In this document: positions 1 through 9,650 of the stretch, one piece after another
Layout: each line of letters begins with the position of its first letter
Position numbering within the stretch: the first letter of the stretch is position 1
Source: UMGS1225 sp034086705
GTDB lineage: Bacteria > Bacillota > Clostridia > Oscillospirales > CAG-272
Direction of reading: 5' to 3'
Length of the DNA: 14,122 nt
Assembly: GCA_034086705.1 (NCBI GenBank)
Contig: JAXDZV010000087.1
Location: 1 to 14,122 of the forward strand
Notes under the pieces: generated by a model
Seen by the model: the letters and a program-made list of their open reading frames with translations, nothing else
What the model was told of the DNA's origin: nothing
Databases searched by the model: none
Translations under genes and position numbers: made by a program

Positions 1-23
1 TGAGACTTAATACACAAATTAAA

Positions 24-3000
24 TTAAATTGTCATCCAAACCGTGTGCGGTCTGCCGTCCAACGGAAGCGGTGTATCCGGTGTATATTCTGTACCATCCA
101 ACAGCAATCGAGTGTTACCGGTTTTTCGCGCTGTAATCTCATACCTCGTGCCAAGTACACTGGTTTGCAGAGTATATGCAGCGAATAAATCGGTGAGACG
201 TGGACGCAAATATAACTTTCCCGCACGAGGAACGATCCCAAACAAGTATTCATATACAAGTTTTCGATACCAGGCTGCCGAACCGGTGTATTGCGTCCAC
301 CCTGCTCTTCCTTGGAAACCGGGCGCATCGTATACATCACCGGCAAGTGCATATGGTTCCCCGCCATACTGCTTTGCTGCATTTGAATCCTGACAAAAGA
401 TGGCAGGGGTTAAGGCAAACAAAAGCTCAGTGGCTTCCCGATCGCGTCCTGCTTCAAAAAGTCCCCAAACCGCAAACATTGCAGCATGCGTATATTGCCC
501 ACCGTTTTCACGCACGCCTGGTACGTAGCCGGCTACATACCCCGGAGATTGGATACTGCGATCGAAGGGCGGTGTAAATAAGCGCATTATGTGCGCTTCC
601 GGTACAAGTAGCTTTTCTCGCATTGCATCCAGGGCCTCTTTACACCATTCTTGCGGGAAAACAGTTCCCTGGGATTGGCTTTGCAACACGGCAGCAAATG
701 CCTGCGGCAAAATATCAATGGCACACGCATCTGCTCCCTGCTTTCCAAGAGGTGATCCATCATCATAAAATCCTCGCAAAAACCAATGCCCCGCCCAGCT
801 GTTCTCACGCAAGTGCTGTTCTACCTTGCGAAGCATTCCACGGTATTTCTCTTCGCCAAGCAAATCACCACTCTGACGGCATATCGGCAAAAATAATCGC
901 AAACACAGTGCCAAAAACATCGTTAGCCAAACACTCTCGCCACTGCCCTTTATACCTACTTCATTCATGCCGTCGTTCCAATCACAACTGCCAAACAGGC
1001 AAAGACCATGTTCTCCAAATGAAAAGGCGTGTTCCAGTGCACGTACTGCATGCATATACAAACTTTCCGCTACCGTATCCGGTGCAAAGCTTCCAAAGTG
1101 TTCTGTCTCCCCTTCTTGCAGCACTTCTCCATGCAGATAACGAACCCGAATCGATAGCACCGAGGTGTCATGCGTTGTCTGCAAATAGGCACACAGACAA
1201 AAAACAAGCCACAAATAGTCATCCGAGCAACGCGTTCGAATGCCACGAACAACTTGCCTGCCTGCAACCCGATCGGAATACCACCAATGCAACACATCCC
1301 CCTGTATGAACTGGCACGCAGCACAACGCAACAACTGGGTGCGCGCTAAAGTCGGATGATCTGTTAAAAAACCAAGTGTATCTTGTAGTTGGTCACGAAA
1401 ACCGTAGGCACCACCAGATTGATCGTAACCTGTACGTCCGTATAAACGTGATCGCAAAATTTGCCGTGGCAAAAAAGTATCAACAAATGTGCTCCATCCA
1501 GTGATATCACACGAGAGTTTGTCTTCTCCCACCGCTTCCTGTCCGCGCTGCGGAGCGATGAGCAAATATTGCAGCTCCCGCGTTGTCGCATAGCAGACCA
1601 GCGCGAAATTTACCCGAGCATGTGCACCGTCTCCCCTCCAAACACAGTATAACGCGCCGCCGGCCGTGAAGCAGGAATGCGCCCCATCGGTTTGTAAAAA
1701 CACACCCCCTTTGCGAATACTATCCTCCCCACAAAACAGATTCTCAAATAAAAAACCCCTCTCCGTTTCCGTAACAGATAGAACAGACCGATCCAAACGG
1801 CTTTCGCAAAGAAGCGGCTCCAATCGCAGTGCGACTTCTAATTTGACAGGATGCGGCGTCTCCAAACATACCTGATAATACTTTCCGTGTGCATTTCGTG
1901 CAATCGTGACACATAACACATAACTGACATCCCGGCAAACCCCACGATAAAGCACTCGTTCTCGCTCTAAACAAACCGCACTCGAACAAGCACACAAATC
2001 ATACGCTTGCCCATCCGGAAATGATAAATAGAGCGCTTCTCCACCCCGACCTACTGAATCAAACCAAGGGCTCAAACGATATTTCTGAGCGTTCTGCACC
2101 CAGGTATACCCCAAACTGTCTTGCGTCAAAAGAGTACCAAAAGCTGGTGAAGCAAGCAAATAACTCCAAGGGCGATTTTGCACCCCTTTCTGTATCCAGA
2201 AAGCACCTCGTTCATGGTCAAACGCACCGCCGTATACAGGCTGTACCCCCTGTGTGGGGATCGAAACCGCAGATTGTACCGCACGCACAAGACGCAGCAG
2301 CGGTATTTGGGGTGCTGGGCTATTACTGTTATCCAGTTGGCATACCCAGTCTGCCAGATACGGCATACAATGCAAAAGCGATTCATTCTCTGCAGCACAA
2401 ATCAAATGAATCCCCCCGCGTCCCCCTTGCAAAAGAGATAAACCACATTGTCGAAGCACTTCGGTAAGACGTTTTTCTTCGCTTCTTACATAATGATCCT
2501 TCTCCGCATATCCAATGCAAAGTTCGCAAGGCTCACCGCACAGCTTCAGCGTACGAAATAAAAGAAATACATGATATAACAAGTTCTGCTGCACAGCATC
2601 TGTTGCACGCGCATCGAGATATAGTAAAGGAATATCTCCCGATATACCGTTTTTCCATAAGGCATCGATTCCCGATCTGATGTGGAAATGTGCCGGTGCG
2701 AAACGGCGTGAACGGCTGTATAACGCTTGCAACGCATCCAAGACAGCATCATCATTCCATACCTGCAATTCCTTCCATAAACGAATTGGCTGGTTAGGTT
2801 GCTCTGTATACAATGCCTGTTGACGTGCCAAAGCAACAGTTGGTTGCATCGTAACAGAAAAAATAGTTCCTCCCTCTTCCAATTCTGCCAAAACAGCTGC
2901 AAACGGTTCGATCATACCCCCATCTTGACACAACCGGCAGTGTTCCAAAACACTTTGAAAGAAAGGGGTGTTCTCTGAAAATGGCAAACGAGTTTTAATA

Positions 3001-6000
3001 AAGCCAAACACACGTGTTGACACCGCTATGCCGACAAACGTCTCTTTGCCGTTGCTGCCTCGTTTACGACGATGTAGCAGCATCAAACCGTTTTCAGCAT
3101 CAGTGACACATTCCAAAAAAAGCTTTGAAAAGGAGGGATGCCCTTCATATTCGCGCAAGGGTTGTAAAACAGGTGTCATTGAGAGCAAAACCCGACATGG
3201 CTTCGGAATTTTCTGCTGCTCTTTGATGCCACAAATAACCCGGAATACTCCCCCCTGTATATAGCAACATTCCAATGTCAGCGTTCCACAGAAAATCTTT
3301 CGTTCTACGCGCAGTGTATTTTCCCGCCATTCCCATTTGCAGGCATCCGTTTTTGTATGGGGCCCTAAGAGGCGATAATAATGCGTGCCAATTTGAAAGT
3401 CGATCGCAAAATCTGCGTGGCAAATGCAACTTTCCCCATGCATCAACGTAACCTCAGCAGCGTCTGAGCAGTACATACGATTCACTGTATCACTCAAAAG
3501 CCCCGCGTGATTGGCAGAATGGACAGGCTGTGCCGAGCTGCCAAGTGCGCGTGTGCTTTTCGGAAGGGGCTGAGCATACGAGTACGGTGTAAACGGTGTA
3601 ATATAACGCGGGAGCTCTTGCCGCATAAGAATAGAAGCGGCATGCATTTGCGTATCACGTAGAAATCTGCGTTGGAATATCCCGGCGAATGCTGTATTTG
3701 CAAGTGCACACAAACTCATACCAACATGATGCGCCATATAACAGTGCACGATGGCGTAACCGCCGCCCACTCGAGCACTTGTACAATCGACTGCTTCCGA
3801 AAAACCAATAGAGCTATCTGCACCCAAAGCAGAAAAGTTACGCAAGTTATCAAGAATCCTATTTTTATTTCGGGAAAATGGGAGCATCAAAAATGATGCA
3901 TACGGCGCGTATACACGGTTTTGTGCTGCGTGTATATCTAACGCAGCACGCGGAACACCAAAAGCACGATACTGATAATTCATTTCGGCGTCAAATGCGA
4001 AATATGCGCTTTCGGAAACGCCGAAAATACGATGCTTTTCGTCTACCTGATTTGCAAAGGAATGCTGTAAACTCTCCGAAAAAGCAAGCGCCTCTTCCTC
4101 CAGAGTACCACATGGCGCCTCCAACCATAAATACGGCATAAAAGCTTCAAACGCTGTGCCAGACCATGAATAAAGTCCGGCAAAGCTGCCTCGTTTTTGC
4201 GCAATTCTGGATAACGCGTTCCAATGCGTAGCCGGAACACAACCGCGCGCAACCGCAAGATAACTTAAAGTACGGGCTTCGCTCAAATACAGATCATACA
4301 CATTCTCCGTCTGTTGTTTTTTGGATGGATAGTAGCCGATCGCAAACAGCTTTTTTTTCGAATTGTAAAACGGTTTCAAAGAGCAGGCCCGAGCAATTGC
4401 AAGCAAACGTGCAGATACTTGCTTCAGCTGCGGATATTCCTGTGCATATTCCAAAACACCTTCTCCCACACAAATCATCGCAGCAACAAAATTTCCGCTA
4501 TCTACAGAAGAAACAAATGGTTCACCGAGAATACGCAGCGTGTTCAAATCATACCAATTATATAAATTTCCCTGCCACTTCGGCAGCAGTTCAATCGTTT
4601 TACACATTGCCTGCAAACGGTGGTAAAGCTCTGCGGAAGCAATCAAGGAAAAATCGCGCGCTGCGAGAACACTCATTGCATACATTCCGATATTTGTGGG
4701 AGAAGTACGCATAGCCAAACGACCGCGGGGAATTTGCTGCAAATTATCCGGTGGCAACCATGCACTCTGCTCACCTACAGTTTTCTCAAAATATCTCCAT
4801 GCTCTGGCAGCATACATGTCAATTTCTCGCCGCTGCGTCACGGACAACGGCAGTGGTTCGTGCGGTATACTCTGTGCTAACAAATGTTCAAAAATCGGAA
4901 CGGAACAAAACAGTACCCCCATAGCAACGGCAAAAGGGGAGAAGGATAGACACAAAAGGATACCGCAGACAAATGAAAAGCCATATGCGCACAAAAAAGA
5001 AATGAAACCAAACGATCTTTCCCGCTCTCCTTGCGCCGCAGTTACCCAGGCAAGCAAGCGTCTTTTGGAAACAAACATTCGCCACAGCGCCCGTATCAGA
5101 GCTGCTAAACTCACACCGGCGCTCCGTGCAAGTGAAATCCATGCAAGAAAAAACAATAAAACAGAACGGCGTATCGGCGTAAGCATTTCCCGCATTGCAG
5201 CAGTTTGCTTCATACTGTTGTATATCTCTAACAAACGCTGCAAAAGAAGCGCAAAAGAAAAACATAGCAAAATCGGCAACGACACAGCGGTATACGCATA
5301 CAAAAATATACCGCCAAGCAAACATAGCGGATACAGCATACGAAACACATTTTCAAACTGACAAAATCGCATGGCCAAAGGCACGGGGCAGCGGACACGC
5401 TTTCCTGCTGCATTTTTATGCGTAGGACAGGCAAATAAAAGGGCTTGTACATCTCCTCGGTCCCATCGTTCACGACGTTTGAGAAAAGATTGCGGCGTCG
5501 CCGGTGTTGTATCCATCAACGAAAGCTGCGGAACGTACAAGCACCGTAGGCGTGCTCCTTCCAGCATATCATGACTCAAAACTGCATTTTCCGGAAACGC
5601 ATCGGCAGTACAGGCAATGTAAGCCTGCACATCCAGCATACCCTTCCCGCAGAAAACACCGCACCCATACACATGCATTGCTGTTTGAAAAGATGCACAT
5701 GCATAGTTTGGCATGCCGCCTCCTGCACTGACAAGTTTGGAAAACAGCGTTTTTTCGGCACTCTCCGGGTCACACACAATCCCGGGCTGCAGTACACCAA
5801 ATCCATGCACAACAGCATTACCGGCTTTGTTATAAACCGGAAGATGCAAAGGATGGAGCATAATATTCACCATATTGCGCACACAATCGTAGGGAAGTAA
5901 CGTATCGCCATCCAATGTCAGCACATACCGGATATCTTTCAGCGCATCCTCGGCTCCCTCCATGCAGAAAAAACTTCCTTTTTGCACACCGTTCGTATGC

Positions 6001-7256
6001 AGCAGTCGCATTAATTCCACCAGTGCACCGCGTTTCCGTTCCCACCCCATATAGATGCCGTCATTAGGAAGCAATACACGTCGGCGAACTAAAAGAAAAA
6101 AGCGGTCCGCATAATTTTTCAAAAGCAGCTGCAGGCGCTGTTTTGCATACTGCAGTAATGCAAGATCTCCCGGGGCGTGCTCCTGCTTCCCTTCCGGAAA
6201 GTCTGCAAGAACGCAAAAGCGAATTTGTTCGTCTTGGTTGCGCAAAAAAAAATCGGCAAGATGATCGAATGCAAGGTCCACTGCCTGCCGGTCGGAAAAC
6301 AGGGTTGGGATGACAACAAGGGTTCGTGCCTGCTGTGGAATTTGCCGATAATTGAGTGATAAAACTGCATCGGAGGCGAATGCCCGTGAAAAAATACGAT
6401 CACAGAAGAATGCAACCAGTTTGTATCCGGGAAATAGCGAAAGTATAAGAACCGTGCCAAAGAGCAACAAGCTGCATTTCGCATAGTAACATAATACACC
6501 CAAAACCGCTTCGTAAATCAACATAAAAAGCAAGAAGGTGGAAAAATAAAAAAGGCGTCGCTTAGGATACGGATTCTGGAACAGATATTTACCGATATGG
6601 CGGCTGCGTACAGTTGTTCCGTGCTGTGCCGCACGCAGATATTTTTGCGCAAGCTGCGCTGCCGATATGCCTTTAGAGTAAGCGGCACGCAAAAGTTGCC
6701 GACGATATAGCGCCTTGCTGCTTTCATCGCACAACATATAATATCCGTCCGGATCTTTCCGAAAGCATTTTTCAACTGCAGAATATTCGGTATACAAGCG
6801 GGCAAACGGAATTTGTTCCGTTTGTGTCAATGCGTGTACCCATAGCGGCATTTTTTCTGCACCCGTTCCGCTTCGAGCTGCCTCGCAAATCACCGCGATC
6901 AGCGCAAGGATATAAACACGGTCAAAAACCAAAAGTTCCTCCTCCGTTAAAGCAGGGGCAAGCGCCTGAACCTGTGCCGCAAGTCCAGCCGTTTCCTGCG
7001 CATGCAGCATCACTGTGCGCAACCGGGAAAACAGCCGGCTGCATCGACAATTCTCCGATTGTACAGGCAAGCGAACAAAAGAATCTGCATCTGCTCGTAG
7101 CATCGACAAAGAGGCACGCAGTCGATGTATGTTGGAAAGAAACCACGCTTTCTCTTCTCCGTTCGCAGTGCGTACTCCTTTCTCTGCAGCCCGAAAACAA
7201 GCATACACATGCAGATATTCCTCTCGCAGCGTCACAAAAGCGGTAAACGTATCCAT
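24..7256 (-). CDS. Cyclic beta-1,2-glucan synthase-type membrane enzyme (GT84 + GH189-like + GH94), 2410 aa
   Basis: Family role: a membrane glycosyltransferase builds beta-1,2-glucan from UDP-glucose, a middle domain cyclises it by transglycosylation, and a C-terminal phosphorylase domain trims chain length. Seen here: a helical N-terminus (about 1-230), a membrane pair (about 236-283), and a GT domain with DGD at 449-451, HDMLEG at 562-567 and RRERW at 594-598. Further membrane segments lie at about 640-795. A GH189-like domain follows, with WLPPDN at 833-838, NWYD near 900, candidate catalytic Glu1082 and Glu1154, and AHHVGMSL from 1175. After a beta-sandwich region comes GH94 from about 1675: GGAYGFRDQ from 1948, HWWY at 1990-1993, the acid motif DWNDG at 2092-2096, and TGSAAWY ending near 2330. 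The start at 7256 is chosen because GGAGG lies 7 bases upstream; the frame stays open 101 codons further, but that stretch overlaps the end of comEC. The protein is shorter than the roughly 2800 aa of proteobacterial NdvB/Cgs. The exact linkage and cyclic product are inferred from family; a linear beta-1,2-glucan or related product is possible. Confidence 0.88.
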   Translation of the reverse strand: MDTFTAFVTLREEYLHVYACFRAAEKGVRTANGEEKAWFLSNIHRLRASLSMLRADADSFVRLPVQSENCRCSRLFSRLRTVMLHAQETAGLAAQVQALAPALTEEELLVFDRVYILALIAVICEAARSGTGAEKMPLWVHALTQTEQIPFARLYTEYSAVEKCFRKDPDGYYMLCDESSKALYRRQLLRAAYSKGISAAQLAQKYLRAAQHGTTVRSRHIGKYLFQNPYPKRRLFYFSTFLLFMLIYEAVLGVLCYYAKCSLLLFGTVLILSLFPGYKLVAFFCDRIFSRAFASDAVLSLNYRQIPQQARTLVVIPTLFSDRQAVDLAFDHLADFFLRNQDEQIRFCVLADFPEGKQEHAPGDLALLQYAKQRLQLLLKNYADRFFLLVRRRVLLPNDGIYMGWERKRGALVELMRLLHTNGVQKGSFFCMEGAEDALKDIRYVLTLDGDTLLPYDCVRNMVNIMLHPLHLPVYNKAGNAVVHGFGVLQPGIVCDPESAEKTLFSKLVSAGGGMPNYACASFQTAMHVYGCGVFCGKGMLDVQAYIACTADAFPENAVLSHDMLEGARLRCLYVPQLSLMDTTPATPQSFLKRRERWDRGDVQALLFACPTHKNAAGKRVRCPVPLAMRFCQFENVFRMLYPLCLLGGIFLYAYTAVSLPILLCFSFALLLQRLLEIYNSMKQTAAMREMLTPIRRSVLLFFLAWISLARSAGVSLAALIRALWRMFVSKRRLLAWVTAAQGERERSFGFISFLCAYGFSFVCGILLCLSFSPFAVAMGVLFCSVPIFEHLLAQSIPHEPLPLSVTQRREIDMYAARAWRYFEKTVGEQSAWLPPDNLQQIPRGRLAMRTSPTNIGMYAMSVLAARDFSLIASAELYHRLQAMCKTIELLPKWQGNLYNWYDLNTLRILGEPFVSSVDSGNFVAAMICVGEGVLEYAQEYPQLKQVSARLLAIARACSLKPFYNSKKKLFAIGYYPSKKQQTENVYDLYLSEARTLSYLAVARGCVPATHWNALSRIAQKRGSFAGLYSWSGTAFEAFMPYLWLEAPCGTLEEEALAFSESLQHSFANQVDEKHRIFGVSESAYFAFDAEMNYQYRAFGVPRAALDIHAAQNRVYAPYASFLMLPFSRNKNRILDNLRNFSALGADSSIGFSEAVDCTSARVGGGYAIVHCYMAHHVGMSLCALANTAFAGIFQRRFLRDTQMHAASILMRQELPRYITPFTPYSYAQPLPKSTRALGSSAQPVHSANHAGLLSDTVNRMYCSDAAEVTLMHGESCICHADFAIDFQIGTHYYRLLGPHTKTDACKWEWRENTLRVERKIFCGTLTLECCYIQGGVFRVICGIKEQQKIPKPCRVLLSMTPVLQPLREYEGHPSFSKLFLECVTDAENGLMLLHRRKRGSNGKETFVGIAVSTRVFGFIKTRLPFSENTPFFQSVLEHCRLCQDGGMIEPFAAVLAELEEGGTIFSVTMQPTVALARQQALYTEQPNQPIRLWKELQVWNDDAVLDALQALYSRSRRFAPAHFHIRSGIDALWKNGISGDIPLLYLDARATDAVQQNLLYHVFLLFRTLKLCGEPCELCIGYAEKDHYVRSEEKRLTEVLRQCGLSLLQGGRGGIHLICAAENESLLHCMPYLADWVCQLDNSNSPAPQIPLLRLVRAVQSAVSIPTQGVQPVYGGAFDHERGAFWIQKGVQNRPWSYLLASPAFGTLLTQDSLGYTWVQNAQKYRLSPWFDSVGRGGEALYLSFPDGQAYDLCACSSAVCLERERVLYRGVCRDVSYVLCVTIARNAHGKYYQVCLETPHPVKLEVALRLEPLLCESRLDRSVLSVTETERGFLFENLFCGEDSIRKGGVFLQTDGAHSCFTAGGALYCVWRGDGAHARVNFALVCYATTRELQYLLIAPQRGQEAVGEDKLSCDITGWSTFVDTFLPRQILRSRLYGRTGYDQSGGAYGFRDQLQDTLGFLTDHPTLARTQLLRCAACQFIQGDVLHWWYSDRVAGRQVVRGIRTRCSDDYLWLVFCLCAYLQTTHDTSVLSIRVRYLHGEVLQEGETEHFGSFAPDTVAESLYMHAVRALEHAFSFGEHGLCLFGSCDWNDGMNEVGIKGSGESVWLTMFLALCLRLFLPICRQSGDLLGEEKYRGMLRKVEQHLRENSWAGHWFLRGFYDDGSPLGKQGADACAIDILPQAFAAVLQSQSQGTVFPQEWCKEALDAMREKLLVPEAHIMRLFTPPFDRSIQSPGYVAGYVPGVRENGGQYTHAAMFAVWGLFEAGRDREATELLFALTPAIFCQDSNAAKQYGGEPYALAGDVYDAPGFQGRAGWTQYTGSAAWYRKLVYEYLFGIVPRAGKLYLRPRLTDLFAAYTLQTSVLGTRYEITARKTGNTRLLLDGTEYTPDTPLPLDGRPHTVWMTI

Positions 7257-7335
7257 ACATGCTCCTCCAGAGAAAAATGTTGGAATTAGTTTACCGCAGT
7301 GCCTTTTTTTTATGCATTTTGCTTTCTTTCGTTTT
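7257..7335 (-). other. comEC-glucan synthase intergenic gap with strong RBS
   Basis: The 79-base gap holds a purine-rich stretch and an A8 run, then CTGGAGGAGC (bases 7261-7270 on the complement) placed for the ATG at 7256. A second ATG at 7260 is out of frame with the synthase and would have only a 2-base spacer to GGAGG, so it is not the start. I see no GC-rich stem followed by a U-tract on the minus strand and no good -35/-10 pair. Co-transcription with comEC is therefore the simplest reading. Confidence 0.5.
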
Positions 7336-9591
7336 TTATCCGCCGATTTCAATTTCCAGCCAGTCACAGGTACGTATGCAAACCTCTTTGTTTTGCGACA
7401 CCTGTATGGTATCCGGTATGTAAAATACTGCGTCAGTAGCAGGGAGCGTACATTGCACAACATCGGGGCCATGTGCAAAAAGAACCACCGCATCGCTGAG
7501 TAGTGCAGATTCCTCCACCAAAGAGCGGTACAATGCTGCCCCTTGTGCATAGGCAGCACTCATAAACAAGATCCGACGCCCGGCAGCCGTAACCGAGACC
7601 GTGCACAACGGCTCAACAGAACGCGCCAAAAATGCCTGGGGAAACAGCTCAAGTGAGAACGATTCCCCGCAGACGTATTCCTTTGCTGCATTTGGATCAT
7701 AATATTCCACTTGCGTATTCTGCTGTGCAGCAGCCGCCGCAAATGCTTCCAACAGCGAAGCCTGTTGCGGTGTCTGTGCTGAAGGAAGAACAATTTCACG
7801 GATCACATATCGCTGGCTGATGCTCTTAAAAGTTTTGACACTCCGTGCATGCAGGTGCGTGTACACAATGGTTTTGATTTCCGTAATTCCGTATTCACTT
7901 AAATCCGATGCCGCTGAATACAACGTGGCATAATTGCCGTTTGAGCAATCAAGCAAAATGCCTTCATTCCCACTTACAAAGCACACAGTATCATTTTTCC
8001 CGGTGTTTCTGTAAGAAATACTCACATCTCCCCGGTGCAGAAAACCGTATATCCCATTCACCACAAAAAGCAGGACAAAACAGGCTGCAAACGTTCCGAA
8101 TAGAATTCGCTTTTTCCCGGATTTAAAATACCAGAAAATTCCTGCAACATACATAACTGCCGATAAAAGCGCGGCCCAAAATGTTCGAAAAGAAACCACC
8201 GCAAACGGCAAACGTGCGCAAACACGCATACAGTATAAAAGTGCTGATAGAACCGCCGAAAGTGAAAAATCGAAAACGGCAGCAGCTCCCGGTAAATAGC
8301 TGAGCAGCAAAAGACAAAGACCGATCGGAATAAATAAAACCAGAATTGGTTCAAAGATCAAATTTGAGAATATACTTAAAACCGAAACCTGTCGAAAATA
8401 TAAAAGGACAACCGGTGTTGTAAAAAACAATGCGGAAACTGTTATGCATACCGTACGTAAAATTGAGTGAAGAAAATGTGGCCATTTATGAAACCGCGCA
8501 TGTAATCCGTCTGCGGTTTGCTGCCCCACAGTCAGAATTCCAAGCGTCGCCAAGAACGACAATAAAAATCCAGGATCCAAAATACTTCCGGGTGAAAAAA
8601 GAACAATCAGAATCCCTGCAAAAAACAAAGACGTCAGCGAATCACTTTCTGCTCTACATAAATAAGAAAGTTGTAACAAAAATATCATAATACCGGCACG
8701 CAGCACCGAAGCGGACCCGCCTGAAAGGCAAATAAAAAACGTAGAAAACACCATGATCACGATGCAGCGTACCTTTTTATGCAAACGAAGGCGACACATA
8801 CAGCCCTCAAAAAGGGCTATAAAAATCGAGAAATGCAACCCGCTGACCGCCAGCACATGTGAAAGGCCCAAACGTTTGCAATCTCGCTGAATGGCAGGAT
8901 TCACCCCATCTTTGATACCCAGCAGAAAATCTTTGCAAAGTCCTGCCAAATCAGGGCTGTAATATGCGTCAAACCGTGCAGCTGTGTCACGCCGAATCCG
9001 GTCAAAAAAAGCAAGCGGACTGAAGGAGGTACTACCGCTGTTTTGTAAAGATTCTGGCCCGCCAAGCATCAGCAGTCCGGCGCGACCGTTTGCCAATGCA
9101 CGCAGGCGTTTCGTCTGACTTTCTTCTTGGAACGGTGCAGAGAGCACCCCACACACCGTAACACGGTCTCCTACTTGCACTGTTGCGGAAAATGTACCGC
9201 TGACAGTCAATTCGGAAAAACACCACTGTTCGGATGTATTCCGCACGCGCACCCCCAAGCTGAATGCGTAGTCGCTGCTGTAATCGATCTGTGAAACCAC
9301 GCCGCTCAGTGTGAGTGTCTCTCCGTACAACGACTGCCATGGCAAGAAAGCACAAGAAAACCAAATCTGTGATACAATTCCGGCGCACCCGATTCCTAAA
9401 AGCAAGGGACGAAAGCAACGCAGAAAGCGACGTACCTTGCCAGGACGCAACACAGCACAGAAGATTACCATAGAAATACAAATCAACGCCGCAATGCTGC
9501 GCAACACGGAAGATGCAAAAAAGAAAAGAGCGACAAGAGGAAGAAATGCAACACCGAAAAACACAAGCGGTCTATCCGTGATGCGTTCCAT
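7336..9591 (-). CDS. comEC: ComEC/Rec2-family DNA internalisation protein with degenerate metallo-beta-lactamase-like domain
   Basis: ComEC forms the inner-membrane channel that takes up single-stranded DNA during natural transformation. This 751-aa protein starts with hydrophobic segments (about 8-50), then a soluble DUF4131-like stretch (to about 170). The multi-helix competence domain carries the diagnostic LSHVLAVSGLHF at 243-254. A C-terminal domain from about 530 resembles the metallo-beta-lactamase fold of ComEC, with LLDCSNGN and THLHARS at 578-584. The usual HxHxDH signature is reduced to HxHxRS, so metal-dependent nuclease activity is doubtful. ATG 9591 is preferred over the in-frame ATG at 9621 because GGGAG lies 8 bases before it and the upstream one has no RBS; the upstream start would give 761 aa. 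It follows recN by 59 bases, a common Clostridia neighbourhood. Whether the host is competent cannot be judged here. Confidence 0.9.
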   Translation of the reverse strand: MERITDRPLVFFGVAFLPLVALFFFASSVLRSIAALICISMVIFCAVLRPGKVRRFLRCFRPLLLGIGCAGIVSQIWFSCAFLPWQSLYGETLTLSGVVSQIDYSSDYAFSLGVRVRNTSEQWCFSELTVSGTFSATVQVGDRVTVCGVLSAPFQEESQTKRLRALANGRAGLLMLGGPESLQNSGSTSFSPLAFFDRIRRDTAARFDAYYSPDLAGLCKDFLLGIKDGVNPAIQRDCKRLGLSHVLAVSGLHFSIFIALFEGCMCRLRLHKKVRCIVIMVFSTFFICLSGGSASVLRAGIMIFLLQLSYLCRAESDSLTSLFFAGILIVLFSPGSILDPGFLLSFLATLGILTVGQQTADGLHARFHKWPHFLHSILRTVCITVSALFFTTPVVLLYFRQVSVLSIFSNLIFEPILVLFIPIGLCLLLLSYLPGAAAVFDFSLSAVLSALLYCMRVCARLPFAVVSFRTFWAALLSAVMYVAGIFWYFKSGKKRILFGTFAACFVLLFVVNGIYGFLHRGDVSISYRNTGKNDTVCFVSGNEGILLDCSNGNYATLYSAASDLSEYGITEIKTIVYTHLHARSVKTFKSISQRYVIREIVLPSAQTPQQASLLEAFAAAAAQQNTQVEYYDPNAAKEYVCGESFSLELFPQAFLARSVEPLCTVSVTAAGRRILFMSAAYAQGAALYRSLVEESALLSDAVVLFAHGPDVVQCTLPATDAVFYIPDTIQVSQNKEVCIRTCDWLEIEIGG

Positions 9592-9650
9592 TCCCGTCAC
9601 TCCCGTCTTTATACAATTCATTCAATATTCACGCAGCATTTGCCCAAGCT

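Noticed and set aside
1..23. Terminator downstream of the glucan synthase
   Set aside because: Only 23 AT-rich bases remain before the window edge and no stem can be seen.
623..1309. Long plus-strand frames opposite the glucan synthase (also 4696-5361)
   Set aside because: They lie over conserved GH94 and membrane regions, have low-complexity His/Ser/Lys-rich translations and no RBS.
7257..7335. Intrinsic terminator between comEC and the glucan synthase
   Set aside because: There is an A/T tract but no GC-rich stem placed before a U-run on the coding strand.
7257..7559. A 101-codon N-terminal extension of the glucan synthase
   Set aside because: It overlaps the 3' end of comEC in another frame, looks non-protein-like, and the ATG at 7256 has a strong RBS.
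9595..9640. ARG-box-like sequence upstream of comEC (TGAATATTGAATGAATT on the complement) and a half-site upstream of argR
   Set aside because: Only one half-site is good; the partner half matches poorly in both places, so operator calls are not supported.
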